Part shown: piece after piece, positions 47,601 through 57,200 of the stretch
Layout of the letters: each line of letters begins with the position of its first letter
Numbering within the stretch: position 1 is the first letter of the stretch
Source: Perkinsus olseni
Taxonomy: Eukaryota > Perkinsozoa > Perkinsida
Assembly: GCA_013115125.1 (NCBI GenBank)
Contig: JABANN010000002.1
Coordinates: forward strand, 1 to 64,000
Length of the DNA: 64,000 nucleotides
Reading direction: 5' to 3'
Translations under genes and position numbers: made by a program
Notes under the pieces: model-generated
Database searches by the model: none
What the model was told of the DNA's origin: nothing
The model's input: only the letters and a program-made list of their open reading frames with translations

Positions 47601-49899
47601 TTGTTATTCGAGGGCTTCGCTCCGCCTTTTTTGTTAGGCAGTTATCGAGCCGGACGGCGGATCAGTGCATGAGACGCATCACGCAGTTTTTGAAGGACGA
47701 TCGTAAATCGTGGACGTCTGCTGACAGTGCTGATGTCAACGCCGTGGTGGGTGGTGCTCCTTACACGCGAAAACCCCCGTTTTTTTGACAATTTTTCGAC
47801 AAAAAATGGAAGTCAACTGGAACTAGACGGAGAGGAATAAAAATCTTTTTGCTATCTTCGCATCCTTGGGGAGGTCGTGTTCTTTTTGCCCGTCAAGCGC
47901 CTGTTCGAAGACTATCTTTCTTCTCTGGCCCGATGATCGCTTCCAATCGCTGCTCGTCGGATGCTGATTGTCTTATGTTGCTGCTTTTCGTTTTTAGACG
48001 TCCCGAGCTCATCGCAGTTTGACTGCAAATCTTCGGGAGGCGGCCCAGGGCCTGACGGAGCCGCAGTACAGCGCTGTGGCAGAGGGAGTGATGGCGAAGA
48101 TAATAGAGGATTATTGTACTCTGATATTTACTGGCATTAAAGAACCGGTAAGTGGTTCAGCCGAGGATTGAACCGGGGACCCCTCGGTGTATGGTAGGTC
48201 GACTCGACCGAGCGAGTAGAATTGCTGAGTTCCTTGACCGGTGGCCTACAGACGCTGCTGCTGGAGGCGCCGGTTGAAGGAGCATCGGCGGCAGGAGAGA
48301 ACACCATGGAGGCCATGCATGCTTACTCGGCGGTTACGTGCCGCAGGATGCAACTGTGAGAGAGAAAATCTCGCTCGCCCGAAAATGAGCTGACCGTTAA
48401 CTTAGCTTGAATTGGCCAACTGTGAATTTCTGAATTATCTAGTTTATATGTCCAGCGAGATAAACGATCGGCTGATAGATTCGTTTTTGAATTATCTTCT
48501 CGTATCGCGGAGTTAGTATTACTCGTCACTTCTGCGCGTGCATTCCGTGGGCGTTCGGTAGACACTGTGCGCGCTGTAGTAAAGCAGCGGAGTTTGCTTC
48601 TTCGTTGTTGCTCATAGTGAAAATTAGTTTTCGCGGTGCCGGATACACACACTCAGTTCTATAAAGTATTTGCGGACATTTGGACCGAATCTTGGATGGA
48701 TTTTTGCGCATAAAATGCGGTTTCAGAGGAGGTTAATTGAACGCCTTCAAAACTCCTGCGTCGCGCAAGGCCGGTGTGAGAGTGTTGTTTTCGCTCCATC
48801 AGGCCCCTGGCGGTCCTCCGGGCTTTGTCGGTTCAACAGTCGGGCGAAGACGCCATGCGGGTTGAGATTATTCAAGCTCTGTGTGCCGACCGCGAAGATA
48901 CTCCGACCGAAGAGGCCATCGATCAGGTTCGAACTAGTCGCGGAAATCATCGCTGTGCGCAATGCGCATCTTTAGGCCTTGAGTGTTGCGCGGTCGATGC
49001 AGCACGGCGGGGGTATCAGCAGGAGGATTGCGAGAGATGGATCGTCGAGCACCGGTTCGGCCGGGGCTAGCAGTGGCCCAGCGTCTACGAAGGACGGGTC
49101 GCGGTCGGGAACGGATGACGTGGGACCGATGGCTGCTCAATTCGGTAGGTGGACGATTTGGGAAAGTTTTGGTATGGGTATTTTCACACGAGCGCAGGTG
49201 CGGTGTTCACCACTGCTTGGGGTAACATCCAGAGCCAGGTGGACTCAGCACGAACCCACCCGAGTCACCCTGTCGAAGGAAATCAACCCCTCCCTTCCGC
49301 CGCTGAGAACAACAGCAGCGCCAGCAGTAGCTCGTCAGCGGCTGGTAAGTCGATCGTCGTTGGTAGGGAATTATTTCTGCCTCTCGAGAATTTATATTAT
49401 TTTTATCTCCATAGAACTATATATTATTTTTTTGATATCAAAATCCCTATGCTAGGGTTTGTTTTTTTTCGCTCGCCCAGATATATCAGTAACCGTTTCG
49501 ACTACGACCGTTTTGACTAAACATGTGGTGTATCACGATGATGTCTATATCAAGTTGGAGCTTCAGATCTAAACTCACGTGGGGCGGCGAGAAATGGAAA
49601 ATAAAATTTGAATTTGCCTAAGAAAAATTGGTATCATTTTGACATAAATAATCTAGTATTGTGAGAATATCCCTCTTTAGAATATCGTTTGCATATCAAA
49701 CTGGTAAATACAGTGAATAATCCTTGTCGTGGCGTGCAGGATCCTGGTCTGTTCAGGAGCGGGAGTGTCGTTGGGAGTTTCTTCGAATGCAGCGGCGGCG
49801 ATTGGAGACAACGGCCAGGGCGACGTGGCGGCGAAGATGCAGCAGATGTTTAAGAACATAGGCGAACAGTGGAAGACTAAGTTCGTCAACAAACCTTAG
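41656..49899 (+). CDS. VPS53: Vacuolar protein sorting-associated protein 53 (GARP/EARP subunit), multi-exon
   Basis: Subunit of the GARP/EARP tethering complexes for endosome-to-Golgi retrieval. Exon 1 (41656-41837) has the family start PEFDVVEYVNDMFPDEGSL. Further exons set by splice sites and frame are 42634-42773, 43954-44147, 44200-44271, 44324-44395, 44456-44565, 44953-45069, 45285-45414, 45866-45996, 46269-46369, 46702-46895, 47036-47103 and 47213-47238, with later ones near 47278, 47390, 47643 and 48000. Landmarks are the N-terminal coiled coil (AALDVAKKHITATVTALKRL), DCDRRFAWLSRTLRRY, SFKGIVSNCFEP-YLSVWVDHEE and VFVYTSVVELFTKMKKLF. Family similarity fades after about 48150. The stop at 49897-49899 (MQQMFKNIGEQWKTKFVNKP) is the best end found, but the last exons could belong to a separate gene. 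Introns 1 and 2 are unusually long (796 and 1180 nt). Confidence 0.88.
41984..42172 (+). repeat. 23-nt perfect direct repeat in VPS53 intron 1
   Basis: The same 23 nt (starting ACCTCGGATCAACC) occur at 41984-42006 and 42150-42172, 166 nt apart, each preceded by an AT-rich run. This could mark the ends or a target duplication of a small inserted element. Confidence 0.65.
43754..43802. repeat. 18-bp perfect inverted repeat in VPS53 intron 2
   Basis: Arms 43754-43771 and 43785-43802 are perfectly complementary, with a 13-nt loop. They lie inside the 1180-nt second intron of VPS53, about 150 nt before its 3' splice site. A hairpin of this size could be a small-RNA precursor, a MITE remnant or a splicing-related fold. 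Confidence 0.8.
44148..44199 (+). repeat. 52-nt VPS53 intron containing a tRNA T-arm sequence
   Basis: Removal joins KRFEQ to CTPLVLAIVELSEMF in the VPS53 frame, so the intron is real. It contains AAGGTCGTGGGTTCGAATCC and GGGAGGGGCAG, then a T-run and CAG. Confidence 0.85.
45997..46268 (+). repeat. VPS53 intron with a T-arm fragment at its start and a tRNA gene inside
   Basis: The intron is defined by the join NCFEP-YLSVWVDHEE. It starts GTAGGCCGCGGGTTCGATCC followed by CGGGGAGGTGC, the same tRNA-3'-half unit seen in other introns, and at 46167-46239 holds a complete tRNA-Lys. A candidate 3' splice site at 46050 (CTTTAG) would give a 54-nt original intron but breaks the frame, so the present 272-nt form may be a compound insertion. 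Confidence 0.7.
46167..46239 (+). tRNA. tRNA-Lys (anticodon UUU)
   Basis: A 73-nt cloverleaf: acceptor GCCTCGG with CCGAGGT (one terminal G-U), D arm GCTCAGTCGGTAGAGC, anticodon loop CTTTTAA giving UUU, T arm GTGGGTTCGAGCCCCGC, discriminator G. The anticodon stem has one T-C mismatch, the only weakness. A and B boxes fit pol III consensus (TAGCTCAGTCGG, GGTTCGAGCCC). It lies in sense orientation inside a VPS53 intron, with its own internal promoter. Confidence 0.85.
48150..48250 (+). repeat. VPS53 intron with an antisense T-arm-like sequence
   Basis: GTAAGTGGTTCAGCCGAGGATTGAACCGGGGACC read on the opposite strand gives CCCCGGTTCAATCCTCGG, a degenerate tRNA T-arm, inside the intron after FTGIKEP. 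A palindromic GTCGACTCGAC follows. It is the only intronic T-arm in this window opposite to its host gene. Confidence 0.55.
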
Positions 49900-50418
49900 T
49901 GTTTCTACTGTCACTTGCAATCTTGCGTTTCCTTAACGTCTCAATATCCGGATTAGAGGTTGTTATCACGGACGTGATACTGCAAACCGCATAGAACACC
50001 AGTTAGACTGGAGCTAGCCTGCGGTTGATGGGCTCGTTCTCTTCTGGGGTGTTCAACAGATCAACTCCGTAAATCACAATCGACTCTGGAACCGCTCTTG
50101 CAGAGAAAAAATCAAAATGAGCGGTTCCAAAATTGTGGAATTTTGTGGGCGAGGATGTGCTCAGCTCAGCTGAGGGGAGAGAACGCTCCGTGTTGAACGC
50201 GACACAAAAAACACCACCGTGAGAACGACTGATTGAGAAGGCAACACCCGAGTTCTGCCGTCGGGAGTCCGAACTTTCACATGCTGTCATTTTGCCGTCT
50301 GCCGCTTAGCTCCAGAATAGCTTCTTAATGGAGCAAGATGGGATTTTCGACGAAGTGAACTTTGCTATTGTTTAAGGCGGAGCGAAATTAAGATCATTAT
50401 CTTTGGAATTTTTATCCG
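49900..50418. other. Intergenic region, nothing recognised
   Basis: Short gap after the proposed VPS53 end. A minus-strand frame at 50003-50290 has no recognisable domain. The inverted words GAGCGGTTCC and GGAACCGCTC occur near 50090-50130. Confidence 0.45.
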
Positions 50419-52380
50419 ATGTTCGGAAAGGAACGTGGCAAGCCCAGGCCGACTGAGGCTGGGTTGGAGCATCCGCGTGTGCAGACTGCCAGCACGACGA
50501 CCGAGGGTGTCAGTAGGGAAGGCGAACGCCCGAGGACTCGACAGGTCGAAGTTCACACTAACAATGAGAAAATGGACGATCTCGCGCTCAGTTTTTACGG
50601 GAAAATATCACCACCCGCCGAGCACGGACGGCGGAAACAGGGACGAGAGGCGGTTGGGCAGGTGAGCGCATCTGATAGGCGATTTTGATGTATCGGGTGA
50701 GCGGTATGTCCGCGTTACAGTCAGGCGGCACGATAATGTAAATAGCTGAATCACGCGACAAGACCTCATCGTTGGCGCATCGGTTTTGAGTTTATTTCAG
50801 TCGGCGACGGCGTTGGACAGCCACTCACAGTTGGCGGCGTGGATCGTGGTCTGTAGGTAAAGAGGATCGAGACCGGGCCATGACGGCCGAGAGCGGAGAG
50901 CGGTGTAAGTCGATCAGAGCTCGGGTGGATTCTCAAAGACACCGAACGGCGGAGAAGGCGTCAATGCGAAGGTAGCTAAGAGTCTTGATCGCCCCTACCG
51001 GCCCTGCTTCTCTTTCACCGATGTGCTCAGTTCTTGTGCGCTCCGTTCACAGATCGATGTAAGGTGGTCATCAGAAGGTTTATCGAACGGCTTCCCTCGA
51101 GGAGCCACCGCGTGGTCGATGCTTTGTAGTTAAGAATCTCGAGAGGAGCTCACCCTTGATATCGAATACCGCTCCTCGCGACACTCGTGTTCGCCGAACC
51201 ATTGCTTCTCAGGTTTTTCCGCACTGCTGCCGCGGATATCCATGCAACGGTCTCCCCAACAGCGTCGGGGCTCAAGCTCGGGGTGGCTCGAGCCAAAGCC
51301 GACCTTCAGGTGGGCGGCCGCCGAGTGCAGGAAGGCCTGGATGATAAGTACACTACTGCCTTGTTGTTGTATCAGAATCATACAACATGTATTCGCTCCT
51401 ATGGTAACTCCACTGAAATGTTGGTGGTGCGTGTGAGTTTAAAGTCCAACGCCAACAGTACGGCTTAGTCAGACTAGCACCGATGCACCTTTCCGTGGGG
51501 GGTCAGTTTACCCTGTTGAATAGGCCCTGTTCATCAAGCCAGAAATGTTATCATCATAGTATTATTCAACCTTGTTCTCTCGCTAAGTCCCCATGCAACG
51601 AAGAATGATAAACTTTGCCGCACCCTTTCCGAGGAGATAGGCCCTCGCACGCTTGTTGGACTTGCCCGATAAATTGACGTTCAACCAATAATTTGTGATG
51701 AGATGTTATTGTCGATTGATGCGGTCGCCTGACTTATCTTAGGTCTTGTCGTTACAGCACGAGGAATCTCACAAGATTCTCAGCAGAGTGCGCACCCATC
51801 ACTCCTTCCCTCGTCGGGTGGAGCTCTTCAGAGGTCCTCGGTTGCGCTGCTTTCTACAACCCCCACCCGTGCTCGGCTCAGATGAGTTCCTGCCAGTCCT
51901 GACCAACCTCCGCGAGACCATTGCGGACATGCGCTTCGAGACGTCCACTGATCTCTCGGCCGCGGCGGCGGCTGTGCAGGATTTGCAGGGCCAGTACATG
52001 GCCACGTCGGTGAGCCGCCGCCAGTACGGATATTTGACAGTCGCGGTTTATTCAGCTTCTCCTCGACGAGGTTGAAAAGAAGGTTGAGGAATTGGAAGAA
52101 ACCATCGGTTGGTCATGATCGTTCTGTCGTGCCGCTTCATAGAGGTTCTCTTGCGTTGTCACGTCCGAAGTGTGTGCGCGTGCATGGAGGAAGGGTGCGG
52201 CTTGTTCCTTCTCTTAGAGGGTCCTTCTGAAAGTTGCTACAGGGCTTGGCAGGGATGACTCTGGTGATTGTATCTTGCATTCTTGCCCTGCCTTGGGTTT
52301 CCGCAACGAATGCTCAACAAGATACGTCCGCCGTTTCATACGCAGCCCCGCGTCGTGGTCGGACTCTTATAGCCGTATAA
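50419..52380 (+). CDS. Hypothetical coiled-coil tail-anchored membrane protein, multi-exon
   Basis: Family not recognised. The ATG at 50419 opens a hydrophilic, charged N-terminus (MFGKERGKPRPTEAG...MDDLALSFYGKISPP). Exons near 51215-51345 (SGLKLGVARAKADLQVGGRR), about 51755 and 51870-52010 (FLPVLTNLRETIADMRFETS) form alpha-helical stretches. A short exon at about 52077-52113 gives VEKKVEELEETIG, and the last exon gives one hydrophobic helix, MTLVIVSCILALPWVSATNA, then a short tail and TAA at 52378-52380. The layout (coiled coil, single C-terminal helix) resembles SNAREs or other tail-anchored tethering proteins, but no family motif was found. The intron at about 51350-51745 carries dispersed-repeat copy 3. 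Exon borders are tentative. Confidence 0.5.
51430..51530 (+). repeat. Dispersed ~100-bp repeat, copy 3
   Basis: Same unit as 39732-39836, in a probable intron of the tail-anchored protein gene. A diverged relative at about 53846-53900, downstream of malate dehydrogenase, reads GTGGGTTCATAATCCAACTC, where the core resembles a tRNA T-arm (B box). Confidence 0.75.
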
Positions 52381-52507
52381 GGAAGTCTTCGGTGACTCCC
52401 ATTCACCGAGCTCTCGAATGGGACCCTAGAAGTGAGTATCTTTCGTGTCTGTGAAATGCCATAGTCGACCTCCGGCGTCGCGCTAGTTCATCGTTTTTGT
52501 TATAATC

Positions 52508-53458
52508 ATGACGAAAGTGACCCTCCTCGGCGCTTCCGGCGGCATCGGTCAGCCCCTGTCCATGCTCCTCAAGCTCAACCCCATGATCACGAAGCTGGCC
52601 CTTTACGACATCAAGCAGGCCATGGTTCCCTGCGCTGGCGTTGCTGCCGACGTCAGCCACATCAACACCCCCGCCAAGGTCGTTGGTTACGCGGGCGATG
52701 ATGAACTCGAGGCTGCCCTGAGCGGGGCTAACATCATCGTGATAACTGCTGGTGTGCCCCGCAAGCCTGGCATGACGAGAGACGACCTCTTCAAGATCAA
52801 CGCGGGCATCGTCCGTGGTCTGGCGACCGCTTCGGCCAAGTACGCCCCCAAGGCGACGCTGTGCATCGTGTCTAACCCGGTTAACTCCACCGTCCCCATA
52901 GCGGCTGAGATCTTCAAGAAGGCCGGGGTTTTTGACCCCAAGAAAATCGTCGGTGTAACCCAGTTGGACATCACTCGTGCCAACACCTTCGTGAGTGAGA
53001 AGACCGGCATGGACGTTGAGCACATGGACGTTCCTGTCATCGGCGGCCACGCCGGTGAAACTATCATGGCGCTGTTCTCCCAGGCCAGGCCCCAGTTGAA
53101 ACTCGACCAGTCTACCATTGAGGAACTTGACAAGCGCATCCAGAACGCCGGTACCGAGGTTGTTGAAGCGAAGAACGGCGCTGGATCCGCTACTCTTTCT
53201 ATGGCCTACGCCGCAGCTAAATTCGTCGATGTTGTTATTCGCGGTCAGCGCGGCCAAATCACGGCCGCCTGCGCTTACATTAACGAGCCCTTCGAGGACG
53301 TCTCATATTTCTCGTACAGGTGCGACTTTGGTCCTGAGGGCGTCTCCAGAGTTCACCCGCTGGAGGGTCTCACAGCGTATGAAAAGCAACGTCTTGGAGA
53401 GGTCAAGAAGAAGTTGAAGGGCGACATTCAGAACGGCCTCACTTTTGCTAACAGCTAG
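52508..53458 (+). CDS. MDH: Malate dehydrogenase (NAD, mitochondrial/bacterial type)
   Basis: Interconverts malate and oxaloacetate with NAD. A single 316-codon exon, full length for the family, in a neighbourhood where most other genes are spliced. Visible residues: Rossmann loop GASGGIG (8-14), Asp34 for the NAD ribose, mobile substrate loop VPRKPGMTR (Arg85, Arg91), LDITR (Asp154, Arg157), catalytic His181 in IGGHAG, and NGAGSATLSMAYAAAKF near the C-terminus. The protein begins directly with the Rossmann strand (MTKVTLLGASGG), so no mitochondrial targeting peptide is visible; a cytosolic location is likely unless an upstream exon exists. GC-rich third positions suggest high expression. The 284-codon frame on the opposite strand is its shadow. 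Confidence 0.97.
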   Translation: MTKVTLLGASGGIGQPLSMLLKLNPMITKLALYDIKQAMVPCAGVAADVSHINTPAKVVGYAGDDELEAALSGANIIVITAGVPRKPGMTRDDLFKINAGIVRGLATASAKYAPKATLCIVSNPVNSTVPIAAEIFKKAGVFDPKKIVGVTQLDITRANTFVSEKTGMDVEHMDVPVIGGHAGETIMALFSQARPQLKLDQSTIEELDKRIQNAGTEVVEAKNGAGSATLSMAYAAAKFVDVVIRGQRGQITAACAYINEPFEDVSYFSYRCDFGPEGVSRVHPLEGLTAYEKQRLGEVKKKLKGDIQNGLTFANS

Positions 53459-54274
53459 ATTTTTCTATGGTATTATTTCCTAGTAGAGCTCAGCATGGCG
53501 TATTCCCATGGTAACGTGTATTCCTGTCTAAGGAGCTGTGAGAACCTTGCGTTATAATACCACTCGGCAACTACATCTGCCTCAAGAAGTCATGAGTGCA
53601 CCGAAGCGTCCATTCCAGCGGGCAGTGAACTGGGGTCTGTACGCTCGAGAGTGAATATAAGGTTGGGAGAGAGCTTGTCATTTTTGCTACGAGCTTCGCC
53701 ACCTTCGTCGGCAGCCTACAGCAACAGGAATCTACAATTCTGCTTGCGTATAGCGCATGACATTCGCGCTCCCACGGCCTGGCGCAACTGGCTTCCTTTT
53801 ACTCGCATTAATCATGCTAAAATCAGGAGTGTTCGCGGGCGTGTGTGGGTTCATAATCCAACTCCGACTCTGGCTCAGTTAGACTCTCGCGGATATGCTC
53901 AGTTGGAGACTTTCTGTCGCGTTGACGCGCAGTGCGATTAGACAGTTTGCCGAGTAGTTCTGGCGCGTTTTGGTGTGTGGTTTCTGAACGGGTGAAATAC
54001 GGATGTCGCGCAAAGAGGCACTATCATTTTCACGAGGACAGGATCTTTAACAAGCAGCGTGCGGAAAATAGTGGACTGGGAAGAGACGTGGCAGGCATTT
54101 CGGTTGAATGAAGCGCACGATCGCAAGAGAGGATGAATGAGAACAAGACTTGCTGCTTCCACCGCACGCGGAACGGTACTTTAACTACGCGTTCCCCTTT
54201 TTCAAGACTCAAACGCAAAATTGATATAATCATAACAATCAGTCATGCATCGGCATGTTATCTAAGGTGGCCCA
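53459..54274. other. Convergent intergenic region
   Basis: Between the MDH stop and the end of the minus-strand secreted protein. It holds the diverged repeat relative near 53846-53900; no gene is supported. Confidence 0.5.
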
Positions 54275-57200
54275 TCATACAGCACCCTTACTCAGCTCGG
54301 CCTGTAGCTGGCTGAGATCAGCCTCGGCCTTCGAGAGGGCCCTCTCCGCCGCGGGAGGCAGGACGACCTTGTGACTGAGGAGGAAACAAAAACATCCAAT
54401 ACAGTTGGTAACTCCTACACGCCTTCCTTACCGTCCAGCTCTGCCAACCTCCAGGAAAGAGCTTGGGTGATGGCCAGCCACCAAGGATTCCTCTTGCTCC
54501 TTGATGCTTTCGGCCTGACCACGAAAAACTTCAAACCCCCAAGCGGTTCTATTAACGAAGAATAATTAATTTCAACACCACCCGCCTGGCACCGTCGCGC
54601 ATGTTTGATGAAAGCGCGTTGTCACCTCTGCCCTAGTCTTGGCGTTCTCCTTCTCCAAGACGCTCTTGAGGTTGTCCAGCAACTGCATGACGCCGTCATC
54701 CTTCGCAGCGGCACCCAACTCGAGGAAGGAAACTCCCGCGTGGACGTTGTTGACGATGGTATCCTGACCAAAGTAATTGACAAAAAAATCAGAAAAACTT
54801 CGCTCCGCCGAGGACAACCGACTCTTTTCAGAGTTTCCAAATCCTGGTGTAGTTTGTCCTTCATTTTACGCAGTTGGTCCTCGGCCTCCTTCGCCTTGAC
54901 CTTCTCTCCCTCAAGCCAGCCACTCAGAGGGCCGCTGCCGTCCTCTTGACGAGTCGATTGGAGGTACTCCTGTAGAAAATCGTCACTGCGCCACAAAATT
55001 ACCCAAAGACCTACATTGTGAATCTTCTCATTATCAGCAGCCCATTTCCTTTCGATGTCCTTCAGAACCTCGGCCTCCTTCTCAGCATCGAAGTGCACCG
55101 CCCCGGTGCCCGTCTGGAGGAGACTCTCCGTCCCAGAAGTCGCGTCCAACTTGGCTTGAAGGTCCTTAGCAGCATCCGTCTAAAAAGATTCCGTCGCCTA
55201 GATTCGAACCCGGGACCTTCCTAGCGTCTCACCTCCTCTCGAGAGAAGGCCGTGATATCAGCGCTATCACGCTTGAGCTTGCTCAGAGTATCGTCAAACT
55301 CATGCTGCATGTGCTCAACGTCACGCTCGTCCTTCTTCACCTTCTCATTCGTCTGAGACCGCCAACTCCCGCAAGGCAGTCGCGGCGTATTCTCACCGCC
55401 ATGCTGGCGAAGTTGAGCCCCTTCTCCAAGAAGGAGCTCCTGGGGATGTCGGGGAGGCCGGCGTCGGCCCGAACCTTGTTCAGGGAATCTTCGAATCTGA
55501 CAATGTACGCATACGAACACGATCAAAGGTGAAGTATTTCGCGCGCCACTAAATTAGGCTTCGAGTAGATGGGGTAAGGAACCTCGTCATACGCAGACCA
55601 ACAAGAACCGTCACTGCGCCACGAAATTAACTCACTTGGCATACCACTCCTGGAGGACATCAGGAGTGAGCATATCCTTGGCCTCTCCTGTTTGCAGGAA
55701 GGAAGCCCCGACGTCCCTGCCCAAGTCAAGTGGGGCCGCCACCGAATCGGAACTTTCGAAGGAGAATGGATGATGGGCTTCCGATGAGCTCTTCGCGAAC
55801 TCCCTCTCCTCGGACTCCAACACCCTCTGCTGGTCGGCAAGATCGGCATTCAGTTTGCTTATCTGTTGTGGCACCGGTGGGGGACACTCGATAGGCGGGA
55901 GAATCCTACCGCCTCTTGGGCGACGTTGATGCTCTGTTGCGCCTTCTCACTGTTCGCTTCAATCGCCTTGTCGTCCAACTGGAGGAAGCTCGCTCCTGAT
56001 GAAGAGAACACCTCGGAGATGAGCCATTCTCAGTAGGGGTAATCAACTCCCGACTTATGCAGATCCAGAGTGGGAAGATTTTATGACACGCAGCCCCATT
56101 TGTTCGCAGCGACCCGTGCTGGAGTTTCCGTCTCCAGTGGATGATATGAAATTATATGTCCCGTCCGTCCTCAACGTAAGGAGCGTCAGAGTAACGCATG
56201 GTGTGGTATGACGAGTCTCGTTATCCCAACCTACCAACACTCTTGGCGCCATTCATGATGGCAGCGGCGACGTCCCTAGCCTTGTTCATGCTGGACTCGA
56301 AGAAGGAGGGCTTCGAGGTTGTTGTGGAATTATCCTTTTGTAGGAAGTTAGACAATGGAACTGAGCACAGCGAAGACGGCATAGGGCAGAGAAGCTACGC
56401 AGAAGAAGATTGGCACCACAGCCATCTCGTTTTCCTTTATAAATTCTTTGTCTACATTATAGAAGCAGAAGTTGGAGGCGATTTTCGACGTACAGATTGG
56501 GGTTCTCGCCGATGGTGAGACGAGTTCATCACAACTTGTGATTCACAAGACTTGAAAAACTGTAGAAATTAGCGATCGCTAGCAGCACGATACTCATGAC
56601 CCTCAGCAGTGTTGGGTCCGTCAGTTCACGAGTGATGGCGCCAACTGCCCACCTGCATTCTTCAGCTCCTCCTTCCCGAGCTCGCGGAGGCTTTCTTCAC
56701 TTTCTTCAAGACTCCTGAGGCCGTGAAAGTACCCCAACCCGGGATCGAACCCGCGACCACTACTTGTCCTCAGACTGTCTGCTCTGCTCCAGAAGGGCGA
56801 GATCCTTCCTATCCTGCTTGGTAGTTTTGTCCAAATCCGTATCCAGCGTTTTCATCTCAGCGTTGACCTGCCCGAGCGAGTCTTCGAAGAGCCACTCCGC
56901 CAAGAAAGTGATGGAGAAACAACACGGAGAGGAGATCGCGGGAAGCTGCTCCCCGCCTCGGCCGGAGCGCGAGTGGGACGAAAGCAGCAAATGCGAGCAT
57001 ATGGTCCGAACGAGCTGGTCGAAGTAGTGATAGATCAACGGTACTTCGTGCCCAAGCTACATCGCCATTGACGCGCTAAAGTGCAGTACACAACGCCCTT
57101 GTTCGTCGACCGCTTTCTAAGTTCCGACGGATGGAACTTCGCCGAGGGATGTGGACCCCTCAGCGCCACTCCAAAAGATGCCCGTGACAGCGTCGTGTGT

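Noticed and set aside
52403-53257. 284-codon frame antisense to malate dehydrogenase
   Set aside because: It is the mirror of a GC-rich, strongly conserved MDH gene and has no recognisable domain of its own.
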